Shown: positions 25,217 through 35,528, counted from the first letter of the stretch. The stretch is 51,497 nt of DNA from Hyphomicrobiales bacterium (GCA_027024225.1 JALVSR010000016.1:1-51497); one strand, 5' to 3'. Numbers and translations are program-made. The notes: a model not told the origin generated them from the letters alone.

Positions 25217-26746
25217 GTGGCGCGATCCGATGAAACATATTTGAGGCGGCTGCGGGCCGACCTTTCGCGCTGGGTGCGCGAAGGCCGTATTCCGCCGGAT
25301 CTTGCCGAGGAGCTCGCACGTGATGCCGGGGTGCATGCCCGGCAGAAGGATGTGCCCGAGGACCATGCCCCCGCAGCCATTCCGAGAACGGAAAAGGGGG
25401 CGAAACCACAAGCGGCGCCGGGCGCCAGGACCGCGCCCGCGCCACGGGAGCGCGGCAGCCACATGGTGGGCGCCATGTTCACGCTGGCGGGCGCGCTGCT
25501 GGCGGCGGGCTTGCTCAGCTTCGTGGCGGCCAACTGGGAGGAGATGAGTCGCCTTGCGCGGTTGGCGTGGGTATTGGGCGGACTGTGGGGCGCTGGCCTG
25601 TTGGCCGTATGGCTGCGGGAAAGGGCGAGCCCGCTGTATGCCGAGGGCATGTTCCTGCTGGCCGCGCTGGCCTTCGGCGGGGCCATGGCGCTGGTGGCGC
25701 AGATTTTCCACATCTCCGGCGACCTGCCGCAATTCCTCTTGACTTGGAGCATCGGCGCGCTGGCGCTGGGCGCGCTCATGGGGGCGGAAAAGGCCAGCGT
25801 GGCCGGCTTGCTTCTGGCTCTGGCCTGGAGCCTGGTGGTGCTGGGCGAAGGGCAGTCTTTCGAATTCCTGCTGATCAACCTGCTGGAGCGGCGGCATGGC
25901 GGCCCGCCATCTGGCTGGCACTGGCCGTTCCTGCTGCCATGGCTGGCGGCGGCGGCGCTGGCCATGGTGCATCGCTGGCGCTGGCTTGCGCGGATGGTGG
26001 CATTTTCCCTGCTGGTGTGGATCAGCGTCCACGCCTTGGTGATGATGGCCTGGTATCCGAGCCTCGCGGAGGGCATTTTCCGCGCGCTTCCCTTCATCGG
26101 ACTATTGACGGCGTTGAAGGGCGCGTGGCTGGTGCGTGATGGTCGAGAGGAGCTGCGCATTTTCGGCATTCCGGCCCTGTGGATGGGAACGCTGCATGCG
26201 TGGCTGTTTTCCCTGCTGATGGCCACGGGATGGGAAGCGAAAACCATACTTGGCGAGCTTCTGGGCGTGCGGCTGGAGCAGACTGGCGGCGAAGTTCTGG
26301 CGCATGCGGCTTTCGCCGCGCTGGTGCTGTTGGCGCTGGCGGGGGTGGCCATGCGGCGGTTGCGCTGGTGGGAGGTGTTGCCGCCGCTCGTCTTCGGCCT
26401 GTGGCAGTGGGGACTACCCTACTGGCCGGAGTTCCTGGTGTCGAAATGGGTGGCCGCGGGCCTGAGCCTGATGCTTTCCGTGTGGCTGATGGCGCTGGGG
26501 CTGGAGCACGAGCGCAAGGGCCTGTGGCGGCTGGGCCTGGTGCTGTTCGGGCTGGCGGTATTCTGGCTTTACGTGGTCACCATCGGTTCGCTGCTGGGCA
26601 CGGCGGGCTTTTTCCTGGGCGCGGGGCTGTTGCTGTTGGCGCTGGCGTTTGCCGGCTGGCGCTTCCTCGCCTGGCTGGAGCGGCGGCATGGTCGCGGCCA
26701 TGATGGCGGGAACGCCGGCGGCGTGCGAGGGGAGGGCGCGGCATGA
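25217..26746 (+). CDS. DUF2157 domain polytopic membrane protein
   Basis: N-terminal LRRLRADLSRWVREGRIPPDLAEELARDAG then many TM segments (AGALLAAGLLSFVAANWEEMSRLARL); GTG start. Confidence 0.85.
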   Translation: MARSDETYLRRLRADLSRWVREGRIPPDLAEELARDAGVHARQKDVPEDHAPAAIPRTEKGAKPQAAPGARTAPAPRERGSHMVGAMFTLAGALLAAGLLSFVAANWEEMSRLARLAWVLGGLWGAGLLAVWLRERASPLYAEGMFLLAALAFGGAMALVAQIFHISGDLPQFLLTWSIGALALGALMGAEKASVAGLLLALAWSLVVLGEGQSFEFLLINLLERRHGGPPSGWHWPFLLPWLAAAALAMVHRWRWLARMVAFSLLVWISVHALVMMAWYPSLAEGIFRALPFIGLLTALKGAWLVRDGREELRIFGIPALWMGTLHAWLFSLLMATGWEAKTILGELLGVRLEQTGGEVLAHAAFAALVLLALAGVAMRRLRWWEVLPPLVFGLWQWGLPYWPEFLVSKWVAAGLSLMLSVWLMALGLEHERKGLWRLGLVLFGLAVFWLYVVTIGSLLGTAGFFLGAGLLLLALAFAGWRFLAWLERRHGRGHDGGNAGGVRGEGAA

Positions 26747-27411
26747 TGACCACGCTGCGGCAGCTCTGGCGGCGGGTGGAGAGCATCTCGCCCTGGTGGC
26801 GCATGCTGCTGTTGCTGGGCGCCTTCACCTTCGTCATCGCGCTGATGATCTGGCAGCAGCAGCGGTTGCTGCGCACGGGGCGGGAGGTCATCGTGCCCAT
26901 GCGCCCGGTGGATCCGCGCGACCTGTTCCGCGGCCATTACGCACGGTTGAATTACGATTTCTCCCGCATCCGGATGAACGAGATTCGTGGGCTGGAAAAT
27001 ATCGGCGAGGATGCAATTCCGAAACTGCCGCTCATGGGCGGGATCTACATTGTGTTGAAGAAAGATCCGCACAACCCGCCCTTCTGGAGGTTCTCCCATG
27101 CGCAGCTGAAGCCCCCGCGGCAACTGGGCGAGGATGAAGTGTTCTTGGCCTGCGACATCGCCGGCCTGGGCTATGAATCCGTTGGCGTGAGATGCGGCAT
27201 CGAGCGGTTTTACGCGCCAAGGGAAAGGGCGTTGGCGCTGGAGCGTGAACTGCGCGGGCGCTGGCGTTTCGACAGCGAGCGGGGCCGCATGATGCCGGCG
27301 CCGGGCGTTCGGCCGCCCGGCGTCATCCTGCGGGTAAACGAGGCGGGCAAGGCGGCCATCGCCGGGCTGCAAGTCGACGGCAGGCGGATCATGGTGGACA
27401 GCCTGTTCTGA
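26743..27411 (+). CDS. GDYXXLXY-type membrane-anchored protein
   Basis: RPVDPRDLFRGHYARLNYDFSRI; overlaps the stop of the DUF2157 gene (ATGA). Confidence 0.85.
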   Translation: MMTTLRQLWRRVESISPWWRMLLLLGAFTFVIALMIWQQQRLLRTGREVIVPMRPVDPRDLFRGHYARLNYDFSRIRMNEIRGLENIGEDAIPKLPLMGGIYIVLKKDPHNPPFWRFSHAQLKPPRQLGEDEVFLACDIAGLGYESVGVRCGIERFYAPRERALALERELRGRWRFDSERGRMMPAPGVRPPGVILRVNEAGKAAIAGLQVDGRRIMVDSLF

Positions 27412-27462
27412 CTTTCCATCCCGCGAAGTGCGATGCCGTCCATGTCCGGCGCCAGCACGAAA

Positions 27463-27495
27463 GATCCGGCCGCCCCGAAAGGGAGCGGCCGGATC
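27463..27495. terminator. Hairpin between convergent genes
   Basis: GATCCGGCCGC...GCGGCCGGATC stem. Confidence 0.55.
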
Positions 27496-27523
27496 ATGTT
27501 TCGCAAGGCAATGAACGGGCGTG

Positions 27524-28063
27524 TCAAGCCGCCTTGGCCGACTTCTTGCGGGCCTTGGACAGCACCTCGCGGATTTCCTCGGTGGCCTGGGTCTCACTCA
27601 CCTTCTTGACCGCCGAAACCTCGCGCGCGAGCCTGTCCAGCGCCGCCTCGAACAGCTGACGCTCGGAATAGGACTGCTCGGGCTGATCGTCGGGCCGGTA
27701 AAGGTCGCGCACCACCTCGGCCACGAAAATGATGTCGCCGGAGTTGATCTTGGCTTCATACTCCTGCGCCCGGCGCGACCACATGGCGCGACGGATCTTC
27801 GGCTTGCCGCGCAGCACCTTCATCACTTCGTCCAGGATATCCTTGCCGGAAAGCTTGCGCATGCCGATCTGTTCGCACTTGTTGGTGGGCACGCGCAGGC
27901 GCATCTTCTCTTTTTCGAAGTCGATGACATACAGCTCCAGCTCCATGCCGGCGATTTCCTCCGTCTCCACCGCCACGATCTTGCCCACGCCGTGTGCGGG
28001 ATAGACGATGAATTCGCCCGGCTTGAACGAAAGTGCCTTTTTCGAACCTTTCTTGCTGGCCAT
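27524..28063 (-). CDS. carD: CarD/CdnL family transcriptional regulator
   Basis: FKPGEFIVYPAHGVGKIVAVETEEIAGMELELYVIDFEKEKMRLRVPTNK...MWSRRAQEYEAKINSGD. Confidence 0.95.
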   Translation of the reverse strand: MASKKGSKKALSFKPGEFIVYPAHGVGKIVAVETEEIAGMELELYVIDFEKEKMRLRVPTNKCEQIGMRKLSGKDILDEVMKVLRGKPKIRRAMWSRRAQEYEAKINSGDIIFVAEVVRDLYRPDDQPEQSYSERQLFEAALDRLAREVSAVKKVSETQATEEIREVLSKARKKSAKAA

Positions 28064-28337
28064 GGTGTTGATCGCCCTCTTGAGTTTCGAGGCGCATGCC
28101 GTCCGTTTTAGGTGGGCGGCCTTGCGCGGGTTGCAGGTACAGGTTGGCTCCCGAAAAAAAACCGGCTTGCATTCGCCCGCCATGCCCTTATTCTGTTGAC
28201 AGGGAGACAGGCCGACGCTTGCTCGAACGGGTATTGAGCGGCATGAGCCGGCGCCAGAAAAACCCGGGCTTCGAGAGATGGAAGCCCGGAAACTGTTGGC
28301 GCGCATGCCCTGTTTCCATCTTCCCTTATACCACGAA

Positions 28338-28352
28338 TTAACCTCTGATTAA
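28338..28352. promoter_or_regulatory. Consensus CtrA-type binding site
   Basis: TTAACCTCTGATTAA = TTAA-N7-TTAA, in the carD upstream region. Confidence 0.55.
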
Positions 28353-28684
28353 AGGTTCGCGCGGGCGCAACACTCTTCCGCCACGGCGGAATTTCAACAA
28401 AAGGTTAACGCACCCCTGAACGGGCGGCCGTCAATTCAAGCAGAATTTTGATCAAATGCGACATGGGGGCGCCCGCGCGGATCAGGCTTTCGCCCGCGGC
28501 CGAATGGCCGGCGCGGGGCCAATGCAAAGATGCATGAAAAAGCGGCTGCCGCCTTGCCCACCCGCCAGAGCTTCCGAATCGTCGAGAATGGGGCTTGAGC
28601 GGGGTGGGGGCTTGCATGGTTGGCGCTGGTTCTTGCGCCGGTCAGCGACGCCTTGCTCCGCTTGGCCCTTTACGCGCTCCGGCA

Positions 28685-29317
28685 TCAGATATCCCGCTGC
28701 ACCCGCAACTCCATCCGTCGACAGCGCTTTTCCCATTCCTCCCAGAGGGGCGCGATGGTCTTCAGCCGCCGGCATGCCTTGAGGGCTTCCCGCCAGCGTT
28801 TTTCCGCCCGCAGGATATGGATGCGCAGGACGAGGGCGGGAAAATAACCGGGGCTTCGCTTCAGCAGCCCGTCCAGCACCGCCAGGGCCGCCTCATGCCG
28901 GCCCAGTTGCCAGAGGAAATATGCCCGGCGGAAATGGGCGTCTTCATATTCCGGCCAGCGCTTCGCCACCATGTCATACAGCTGCCGCGCGGTGCCGATC
29001 AGCCCGTCGGCCTGGGCGCGCGCAGCTTCCTTCAGCAGGGCCTGGGCGCTGGCCGGGCCGCTCGCCGTCCAGGCCCGCATCAGTCTTTCGCGCAAGGCCT
29101 TGGCACGAGCGGGGTCGCGGGCCGTTTTCAGCTTCTCCAGCAGCGCCTTTATGGTCGCCTTGCCATGCTCGCGCAACGGATCGGTCTGCTCCCGCACCTC
29201 CGTGGCGGCCGCGCCGGCCGGTGCGCCCGGCTCTTGCGCCGCGTGTGCGTCCGGGCCGGCCCACAGCGTGAGCGTGGCGAATATGGCGAATGGCGCGAGC
29301 AAACGCCTGGAAGTCAT
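28685..29317 (-). CDS. Secreted TPR-containing protein
   Basis: Signal peptide MTSRRLLAPFAIFATLTLWAGPDAHA; TPR-like AHFRRAYFLWQLGRHEAALAVLDGLLKRSPGY. Confidence 0.75.
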   Translation of the reverse strand: MTSRRLLAPFAIFATLTLWAGPDAHAAQEPGAPAGAAATEVREQTDPLREHGKATIKALLEKLKTARDPARAKALRERLMRAWTASGPASAQALLKEAARAQADGLIGTARQLYDMVAKRWPEYEDAHFRRAYFLWQLGRHEAALAVLDGLLKRSPGYFPALVLRIHILRAEKRWREALKACRRLKTIAPLWEEWEKRCRRMELRVQRDI

Positions 29318-29483
29318 GGCCGCTGGATCCCGTTGAAAACCGATTTTCGTGCCGGCGGCCTGAAAAATAGCATGGATGCTCGCCCACGCGTCATGAAAAA
29401 GCGGCCATGCATGCGAAAGTGGCGACGGAAACGAGAGCGTTCAAAAAAGGAAGCGCTCCAGAGGCGAAGACGGCCGGCAGATG

Positions 29484-29523
29484 AAATGAAAAAGGGCGCC
29501 GAAGACAACTGGTCAGCGCCCTT
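29484..29523 (-). terminator. Intrinsic terminator downstream of tRNA-Gly
   Basis: Minus strand AAGGGCGC-N16-GCGCCCTT followed by TTTCATTTC. Confidence 0.75.
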
Positions 29524-29544
29524 CGCGTGAAATTTCCTAATGAA

Positions 29545-29619
29545 TGGAGCGGGCGATGAGATTCGAACTCACGACCCCAACCTTGGCAAGGTTGTGCTCT
29601 ACCCCTGAGCTACGCCCGC
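29545..29619 (-). tRNA. tRNA-Gly(GCC), CCA encoded
   Basis: Minus strand GCGGGCGTAGCTCAGGGGTAGAGCACAACCTTGCCAAGGTTGGGGTCGTGAGTTCGAATCTCATCGCCCGCTCCA; 7-bp acceptor stem, anticodon GCC, GTTCGAATC T-arm. Confidence 0.96.
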
Positions 29620-29727
29620 TCATGAATATCCAGCCTTCAGGTCCGCTGCATTTCCGCGTGGCCTTCCGGCTGGCGCCCTGTTATATGGCGCAAAGTGATG
29701 TGCATTTCAAGAGGGTTTTGCAACATC

Positions 29728-30237
29728 ATGAGCGAACATGCCGATTTGCCGGTCGAGGCCAAGCAACTCCTTGAATATTTGCGAGAGTTGGGAATAGAAA
29801 CGCACACGCGCCAGCATCCGCCGGCCTATACGGTGGAAGATGCGAAGGAATTGCGCGGCCTCATTCCCGGCGGACATACCAAGAATCTTTTCCTCAAGGA
29901 CAAGAAAGGCAAATTGTGGCTGGTGGTGGCGCTGGAAGATGCGAAGGTGGACCTGAAGAGGCTGCCAGCGCGAATCGGTTCGGCCCGGCTTTCCTTCGGC
30001 AAGGCGGAGCTGCTGGAAGAGGTGCTGGGGGTGAAGCCCGGCTCGGTGACGCCTTTCGCGTTGATGAATGATCGCGAGGGCCGGGTGAGCGTGGTGCTGG
30101 ACGCGCGCATGATGGAGCACGAGGTGCTGAACTTCCATCCGCTGGTGAACACCGCCACCACCACCATTTCCCGCGAGGACTTCCTGAAATTCCTGCGCGC
30201 CACCGGGCACGAGCCGCTGATTGTGGACGTGTCCTGA
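29728..30237 (+). CDS. YbaK/ProX-type aminoacyl-tRNA deacylase
   Basis: LEYLRELGIETHTRQHPPAYTVEDAKELRGLIPGGHTKNLFLKDKKGKLWLVVALEDAKVDLKRL...LNFHPLVNTATTTI. Confidence 0.9.
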   Translation: MSEHADLPVEAKQLLEYLRELGIETHTRQHPPAYTVEDAKELRGLIPGGHTKNLFLKDKKGKLWLVVALEDAKVDLKRLPARIGSARLSFGKAELLEEVLGVKPGSVTPFALMNDREGRVSVVLDARMMEHEVLNFHPLVNTATTTISREDFLKFLRATGHEPLIVDVS

Positions 30238-30261
30238 GCCTGCGCGCAGGCGCGTAAAAAA

Positions 30262-30440
30262 GGTGGGAAAAGGGTGGAAAACCTGTGGATAACCTGTGGA
30301 AATCATGGTGGAGAACTCGTGGGAAGACCCAGGGAAAACCGGTTCGCGGAATGGTGGAGGAACGCAGGAACAACCTGTGGGCCAGGCTGTTAATTACGGC
30401 GTGAGGAAGCTGTGGCGTAAAGGTGAAAAACGTGGATAAT
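30262..30440. promoter_or_regulatory. Helically phased GTGGRAA / DnaA-box-like array
   Basis: GTGG at 30263, 30274, 30285, 30296, 30308, 30319 (11-12 bp spacing); perfect TGTGGATAA at 30284-30292; CGTGGATAA at 30431-30439. Confidence 0.6.
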
Positions 30441-30469
30441 TCACCCGTTCGCTCCGATCCTCGCACCCC

Positions 30470-31708
30470 GTGAAAATGCAGGGCTGCCCCATGCAAAAAA
30501 AGCCAACGACCGTGGTGCTCATCATCACCGGCGGCATCGCCGCCTATCGCGCGCTGGAGCTCATCCGCCTGCTGCGCAAGGAGGGCTTTCGTGTGCGGCC
30601 GGTGCTGACGAAGGGGGCCAGGGCCTTCATCACGCCGCTTTCCGCCGCCGCGCTGGCGGGAGAGAAGGCGCACGCGGAGCTTTTTTCCCTCACCGACGAA
30701 ACGGAAATGGGCCACATTCGCCTGGCGCGCGAGGCGGACGCGGTGGTGGTGGCGCCGGCGACGGCCGATTTCATGGCCAAGGCTGCGCATGGGCTGGCCG
30801 ATGACCTGGCCAGCACGCTGCTGCTGGCCACCACGGCGCCGGTGCTCATGGCGCCCGCCATGAACCCGCGCATGTGGACGCACCCGGCCACGCGGCGCAA
30901 TACGGCGCAGTTGCGCGCCGATGGGGTGGAGATCATCGGCCCCGAAAGCGGCGAGGTAGCCTGTGGTGAAGAAGGCGAAGGCCGCATGGCGGAGCCGGCC
31001 GAAATCCTCGCCCGCGTGCTGGCGCTGATACAGGGGCGCTCCGCCGAGTTGCCGCTGTCCGGCAAGCGGGTGCTGATCACCGCCGGGCCCACGCACGAGC
31101 CCATAGACCCGGTGCGCGTGTTGGCCAATCGCTCTTCCGGGCGCATGGGGTATGCGCTGGCCGAGGCGGCGCGGGAGAAGGGGGCGGAGGTGGTGCTCGT
31201 CTCCGGGCCCGTGGCGCTTTCCGCGCCGGCGGGCGTGGATGTGCGGCGCGTGGAAACGGCGGAAGAAATGCTGCGCGCGGTCAGGCAGGCGCTGGCGGAA
31301 GCACCGGTGGACATCGGCATCTTTACCGCCGCGGTGGCCGACTGGCGGGTGAAGAACGCAAGCGCCTCCAAGATAAAGAAGGGGCCCGAAGGCCCCCCGG
31401 TGCTGGAGCTGGAGGAAAACCCGGACATCCTGGCCACTATCGCCCAGGCGCGGGCGGGCAGGCCAAAGCTGGTGGTGGGGTTCGCCGCCGAGACGGAAAA
31501 CATCGCCCGCAATGCCCGCGCCAAGCTGAAGCGCAAGGGAGCGGATATCATCGTGGCCAACGATGTTTCCGAAAAAACCGGCATCCTGGGCGGAGACGAA
31601 ACGGAGCTGCTGGTCATCTCCCGCACGGGTGAGGAAACGCGCCTGCCGCGCCAGTCCAAGCGGGCCGCCGCGCGCGCCCTGTTGGACCTGTTGAGCCGGC
31701 ATCCGTGA
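30470..31708 (+). CDS. coaBC: Bifunctional phosphopantothenoylcysteine decarboxylase/phosphopantothenate-cysteine ligase
   Basis: IITGGIAAYRALELIRLLRKEGF...APAMNPRMW; ligase domain LITAGPTHEPIDPVRVLANRSSGRMGYALAEAA. Confidence 0.97.
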   Translation: MKMQGCPMQKKPTTVVLIITGGIAAYRALELIRLLRKEGFRVRPVLTKGARAFITPLSAAALAGEKAHAELFSLTDETEMGHIRLAREADAVVVAPATADFMAKAAHGLADDLASTLLLATTAPVLMAPAMNPRMWTHPATRRNTAQLRADGVEIIGPESGEVACGEEGEGRMAEPAEILARVLALIQGRSAELPLSGKRVLITAGPTHEPIDPVRVLANRSSGRMGYALAEAAREKGAEVVLVSGPVALSAPAGVDVRRVETAEEMLRAVRQALAEAPVDIGIFTAAVADWRVKNASASKIKKGPEGPPVLELEENPDILATIAQARAGRPKLVVGFAAETENIARNARAKLKRKGADIIVANDVSEKTGILGGDETELLVISRTGEETRLPRQSKRAAARALLDLLSRHP

Positions 31709-31896
31709 AACAACATCGATGACGGTCATGTCACGGCCCGGCCGGCGCGCACGCCCTTTTCCACAGGGATGGAAAGTCTGCACAAGCCTGTGCGTAACCT
31801 TGCCTTTCGTCTTTTGCCGGCGGCGCCCTTGCGGCACTCTTCCGTGGTATCCTTGAGCACGAAGGTGATTCGCCAAGCATGGAGAGCCGCGGGAAC

Positions 31897-32637
31897 ATGA
31901 GCGGAGCGGACACACTGGACGATATGCAGCAGCTGCTCGCCTCCATTCGCGAGGCGATCCACCATGCGCACGAGGAAACGCGCGTGGCGCAACAGGCCCT
32001 GCGGGCCGAGGCGCCCTCCGGTCTCGCCGAGGAGAATTTCGCCCACGCCGGGACGGTTGCCGCCGCTTCCGTTGCTGCTGCTACTGATGATGACGGTTCG
32101 CGCGGCGGGGCTGGCGGCAGCGGCGGGGAATCCGCGCGCTCCGGCTCCGGCCCGCATCATCCGGCGGCGACCGGGCTGTTCGCCGAAGAAGGACCAACCG
32201 CTGACAAGGCCTCCGCCAGCCACCGCACCCCCCGTCGCGAACCGTCGCCGCGGGCCTCCGCCGTGGTCATGCCTCTTTATCCCGCCGCCGATGCCGGGCA
32301 GCCATCCGCGCCCGGCGCCCCGGCCGCGGGCGCTTCCGCAGAAGGGCGGCGCACCCCCGGTGCGTCGCATCTGCCTCCGAAGGTGCAGGCACGCGTGAAG
32401 AGCGCCATGGCGCGGCTGGAGCGCATCGAGGCCGCACGCCGGGCGCTGGGTGGCGAGGAAGCCCTGCGCCAACTGGTGGCGGATCTTGTCGAACCGCTGC
32501 TGAAGGAATGGCTGGAGGAAAACCTGGCCGAAATCGTGGAGCGGCGCGTGGCGCAAGAGATCGCGCGCATCACCGGCCTCGAGGCGCCGGCCACCGGCTC
32601 CCGCTCTCGCCCGCGCTCCCGCTCCGGCGCCGGATGA
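31897..32637 (+). CDS. popZ: PopZ-like (DUF2497) polar organizing protein
   Basis: N-terminal DMQQLLASIREAI, low-complexity linker, C-terminal LVADLVEPLLKEWLEENLAEIVERRVAQEIARI; directly upstream of valS as in Caulobacter; ATG 31879 is an alternative start. Confidence 0.85.
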   Translation: MSGADTLDDMQQLLASIREAIHHAHEETRVAQQALRAEAPSGLAEENFAHAGTVAAASVAAATDDDGSRGGAGGSGGESARSGSGPHHPAATGLFAEEGPTADKASASHRTPRREPSPRASAVVMPLYPAADAGQPSAPGAPAAGASAEGRRTPGASHLPPKVQARVKSAMARLERIEAARRALGGEEALRQLVADLVEPLLKEWLEENLAEIVERRVAQEIARITGLEAPATGSRSRPRSRSGAG

Positions 32638-32788
32638 TTCCCACACCAAAGGGCGGGGCAGGCTGCCCGCGGCCTCTTGCGCCACCTTCATCACTGGTGT
32701 TTATACACAAGCCAACCGTGCGCGCGTGATTCCGCGCGCCTTTTCGTCATGAATCACCGGGTTTCCGGCACAAGGGGCAGGGCAGGGA

Positions 32789-35479
32789 ATGCTGGACAAG
32801 CACTTCGACCCCAATCAGGTGGAGCAGCGCCTCTACGAGGCGTGGGAAAAGGCGGGCGCCTTCAGACCGTCGGGCAAGGGCGAGCCCTTCTGCATCGTCA
32901 TTCCGCCGCCCAACGTCACCGGCTCGCTGCACATGGGGCACGCGCTGAACAACACGTTGCAGGACATCCTGGTGCGCCTGCGCCGCATGCAGGGGTATGA
33001 CGTGCTCTGGCAGCCGGGCACGGATCATGCCGGCATCGCCACGCAGATGGTGGTGGAGCGCAAGCTGGCCGCCGAGGGCAAGCCCACCCGCTGGGAGATG
33101 GGGCGCGAGAAGTTCCTCGAAGAAGTGTGGAAGTGGAAGGAGGAGTCCGGCAACACCATCATCAACCAGCTCAAGCGCCTTGGCGCCTCCTGCGACTGGT
33201 CGCGCCTGCGCTTCACCATGGACGAGGGCCTCTCCCGCGCCGTGCTCAAGGTGTTCGTCACCCTGTGGAAGGAAGGCCTCATCTACAAGGACAAGCGGCT
33301 GGTCAACTGGGACCCGAAGCTGCGCACGGCCATTTCCGACCTGGAGGTGGTGCAGAAGGAGACGCAGGGGCACCTGTGGCACTTCCGCTATCCCATCGAG
33401 GGCGAGGAGGGCCGCTACATCGTGGTGGCTACCACCCGGCCGGAAACCATGCTGGGCGACACGGCCGTGGCCGTGCACCCGGATGACGAGCGATACAAGG
33501 ATCTCGTCGGCAAGAATGTCATCCTGCCGCTGGTGGGCCGGCGCATCCCCATCGTGGCCGACGAACACGCCGATCCGGAAAAGGGCTCGGGCGCGGTGAA
33601 GATCACCCCGGCGCACGACTTCGACGACTTCGAGGTGGGCAAGCGCCACGACCTGCCCATGATCACCGTCATGGACGAGACGGCGCACATGTTCCTGAAG
33701 GACAACCCGGACTTTCTGGCCGGGCTGGAGATGACGTCGGAGCTGGAAGAGACGCTGAAATATCACGGCCTCGACCGCTTCGAGGCGCGCAAGCGCATCG
33801 TCGAGCGCATGGAAAGGCTGGGCCTGCTGGAGAAGGTGAAAGACCACCTGCACATGGTGCCTTATGGCGACCGTGGCGGGGTGCCCATCGAACCGCGCCT
33901 GACGGAGCAATGGTTCGTCGATGCCGCGGCCCTGGCCGCGGGCGCCATCCGCGTGGTGGAGCGCGGCGACACGAAGTTCTTCCCCGCCAACTGGACGAAG
34001 ACCTATTTCAACTGGCTCAAGGACATCCAGCCCTGGTGCATCTCGCGCCAACTGTGGTGGGGGCACCAGATTCCGGCCTGGTATGGCCCGGATGGCAAGA
34101 TCTTCGTCTCCGAGACGGAGGAAGAGGCGCAGAAACAGGCCGAGAAACACTACGGCGAGGCGGTGGAGCTCAAGCGCGATCCGGACGTGCTGGACACCTG
34201 GTTCTCCTCCGCGCTGTGGCCCTTCTCCACGCTGGGCTGGCCGGACGACACGCCGGAATTGCGGCGCTATTATCCCACGTCGGTGCTGATCACGGGCTTC
34301 GACATCATCTTCTTCTGGGTCGCCCGGATGATGATGATGGGCCTGCACTTCATGCACGACGTGCCCTTTTACGATGTCTATATCCACGCCCTGGTGCGCG
34401 ACGAGCACGGGCAGAAGATGTCGAAGTCCAAGGGCAACGTCATCGACCCGCTGGAGCTCATCGCCAAGTATGGCGCCGATGCGCTGCGCTTCACGCTGGC
34501 GATTCAGGCCGTCATGGGGCGCGACATCCGCCTCTCGGAAGCGCGCGTGCAGGGCTATCGCAACTTCGGCACCAAGCTGTGGAACGCCGTGCGCTTCCTG
34601 GAGATGAACGAGGTGGGGCGCGATGCCGCCTTCGATCCGGCATCCTGCCGCCTGGCGCTGAACCGCTGGATCGTCGGCGAGGCGGTCAAGACCATCGGCG
34701 AGGTCACGCAATCGCTGGACGATTATCGCTTCAACGACGCCGCTTCCGCCATTTACCATTTCACCTGGGACGTGTTCTGCGACTGGTACCTGGAGCTCAT
34801 CAAGCCGGTGCTGAAGGAAGGCGACGCCGCGGCGCAGGAAGAAACACGCAAGACGGCCGGCTGGGTGCGCGATGTCATCCTGAAGCTGCTGCACCCGTTC
34901 ATGCCCTTCATCACCGAGGAGCTGTGGCAGCGCACCGGTGGCGAGGGCTTCCTGATGCTCTCCAGCTGGCCGGAGGCGCGCGAGGAGCTCATCGACGAGG
35001 ACGCGGCGGAAGAGCTCGACTGGGTGATCACCTTCATCCGCGAGGTGCGCTCCACCCGCGCGGAGATGAACGTGCCGGCTGGCGCACAAATCCCGGCGGT
35101 GCTGGTGAGCGCCAACGCCGAGAGCCGCCGCAGGCTGAAGGAGTGGGAGACGGAGATCAGGCGCCTGGCGCGGCTCTCGGAAATCACGCTGGCGGACGAG
35201 GTGCCGCCGAAGTCGGCCCAGATCGTGTTGGCTGAGGCCATCATCGCCCTGCCGCTGGAAGGCGTCATCGACCTTGACGCCGAACTGAAGCGGCTGGAGA
35301 AGGAGCTGGCGGCGACGGAGAAGGAAATGAAGTCGCTGCAAGCCCGCCTGTCGAACGAAAAGTTTCTGACCAAGGCGAAGCCGGAAGTGGTGGAGCAGAC
35401 GAAGCATCGCCTGGAAGAGCTGCAGACGAAACACGCCAAACTGGAGGAAGCCCGCCAGCGCCTGGCCGCCATGGTGTGA
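32789..35479 (+). CDS. valS: Valyl-tRNA synthetase
   Basis: [36 protein letters not shown]-terminal coiled coil. Confidence 0.99.
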   Translation: MLDKHFDPNQVEQRLYEAWEKAGAFRPSGKGEPFCIVIPPPNVTGSLHMGHALNNTLQDILVRLRRMQGYDVLWQPGTDHAGIATQMVVERKLAAEGKPTRWEMGREKFLEEVWKWKEESGNTIINQLKRLGASCDWSRLRFTMDEGLSRAVLKVFVTLWKEGLIYKDKRLVNWDPKLRTAISDLEVVQKETQGHLWHFRYPIEGEEGRYIVVATTRPETMLGDTAVAVHPDDERYKDLVGKNVILPLVGRRIPIVADEHADPEKGSGAVKITPAHDFDDFEVGKRHDLPMITVMDETAHMFLKDNPDFLAGLEMTSELEETLKYHGLDRFEARKRIVERMERLGLLEKVKDHLHMVPYGDRGGVPIEPRLTEQWFVDAAALAAGAIRVVERGDTKFFPANWTKTYFNWLKDIQPWCISRQLWWGHQIPAWYGPDGKIFVSETEEEAQKQAEKHYGEAVELKRDPDVLDTWFSSALWPFSTLGWPDDTPELRRYYPTSVLITGFDIIFFWVARMMMMGLHFMHDVPFYDVYIHALVRDEHGQKMSKSKGNVIDPLELIAKYGADALRFTLAIQAVMGRDIRLSEARVQGYRNFGTKLWNAVRFLEMNEVGRDAAFDPASCRLALNRWIVGEAVKTIGEVTQSLDDYRFNDAASAIYHFTWDVFCDWYLELIKPVLKEGDAAAQEETRKTAGWVRDVILKLLHPFMPFITEELWQRTGGEGFLMLSSWPEAREELIDEDAAEELDWVITFIREVRSTRAEMNVPAGAQIPAVLVSANAESRRRLKEWETEIRRLARLSEITLADEVPPKSAQIVLAEAIIALPLEGVIDLDAELKRLEKELAATEKEMKSLQARLSNEKFLTKAKPEVVEQTKHRLEELQTKHAKLEEARQRLAAMV

Positions 35480-35528
35480 GCGGCCTGCCGCTTTCAGGCA
35501 CCACCCCAAGAACGAAGCGAGCGGCGTC

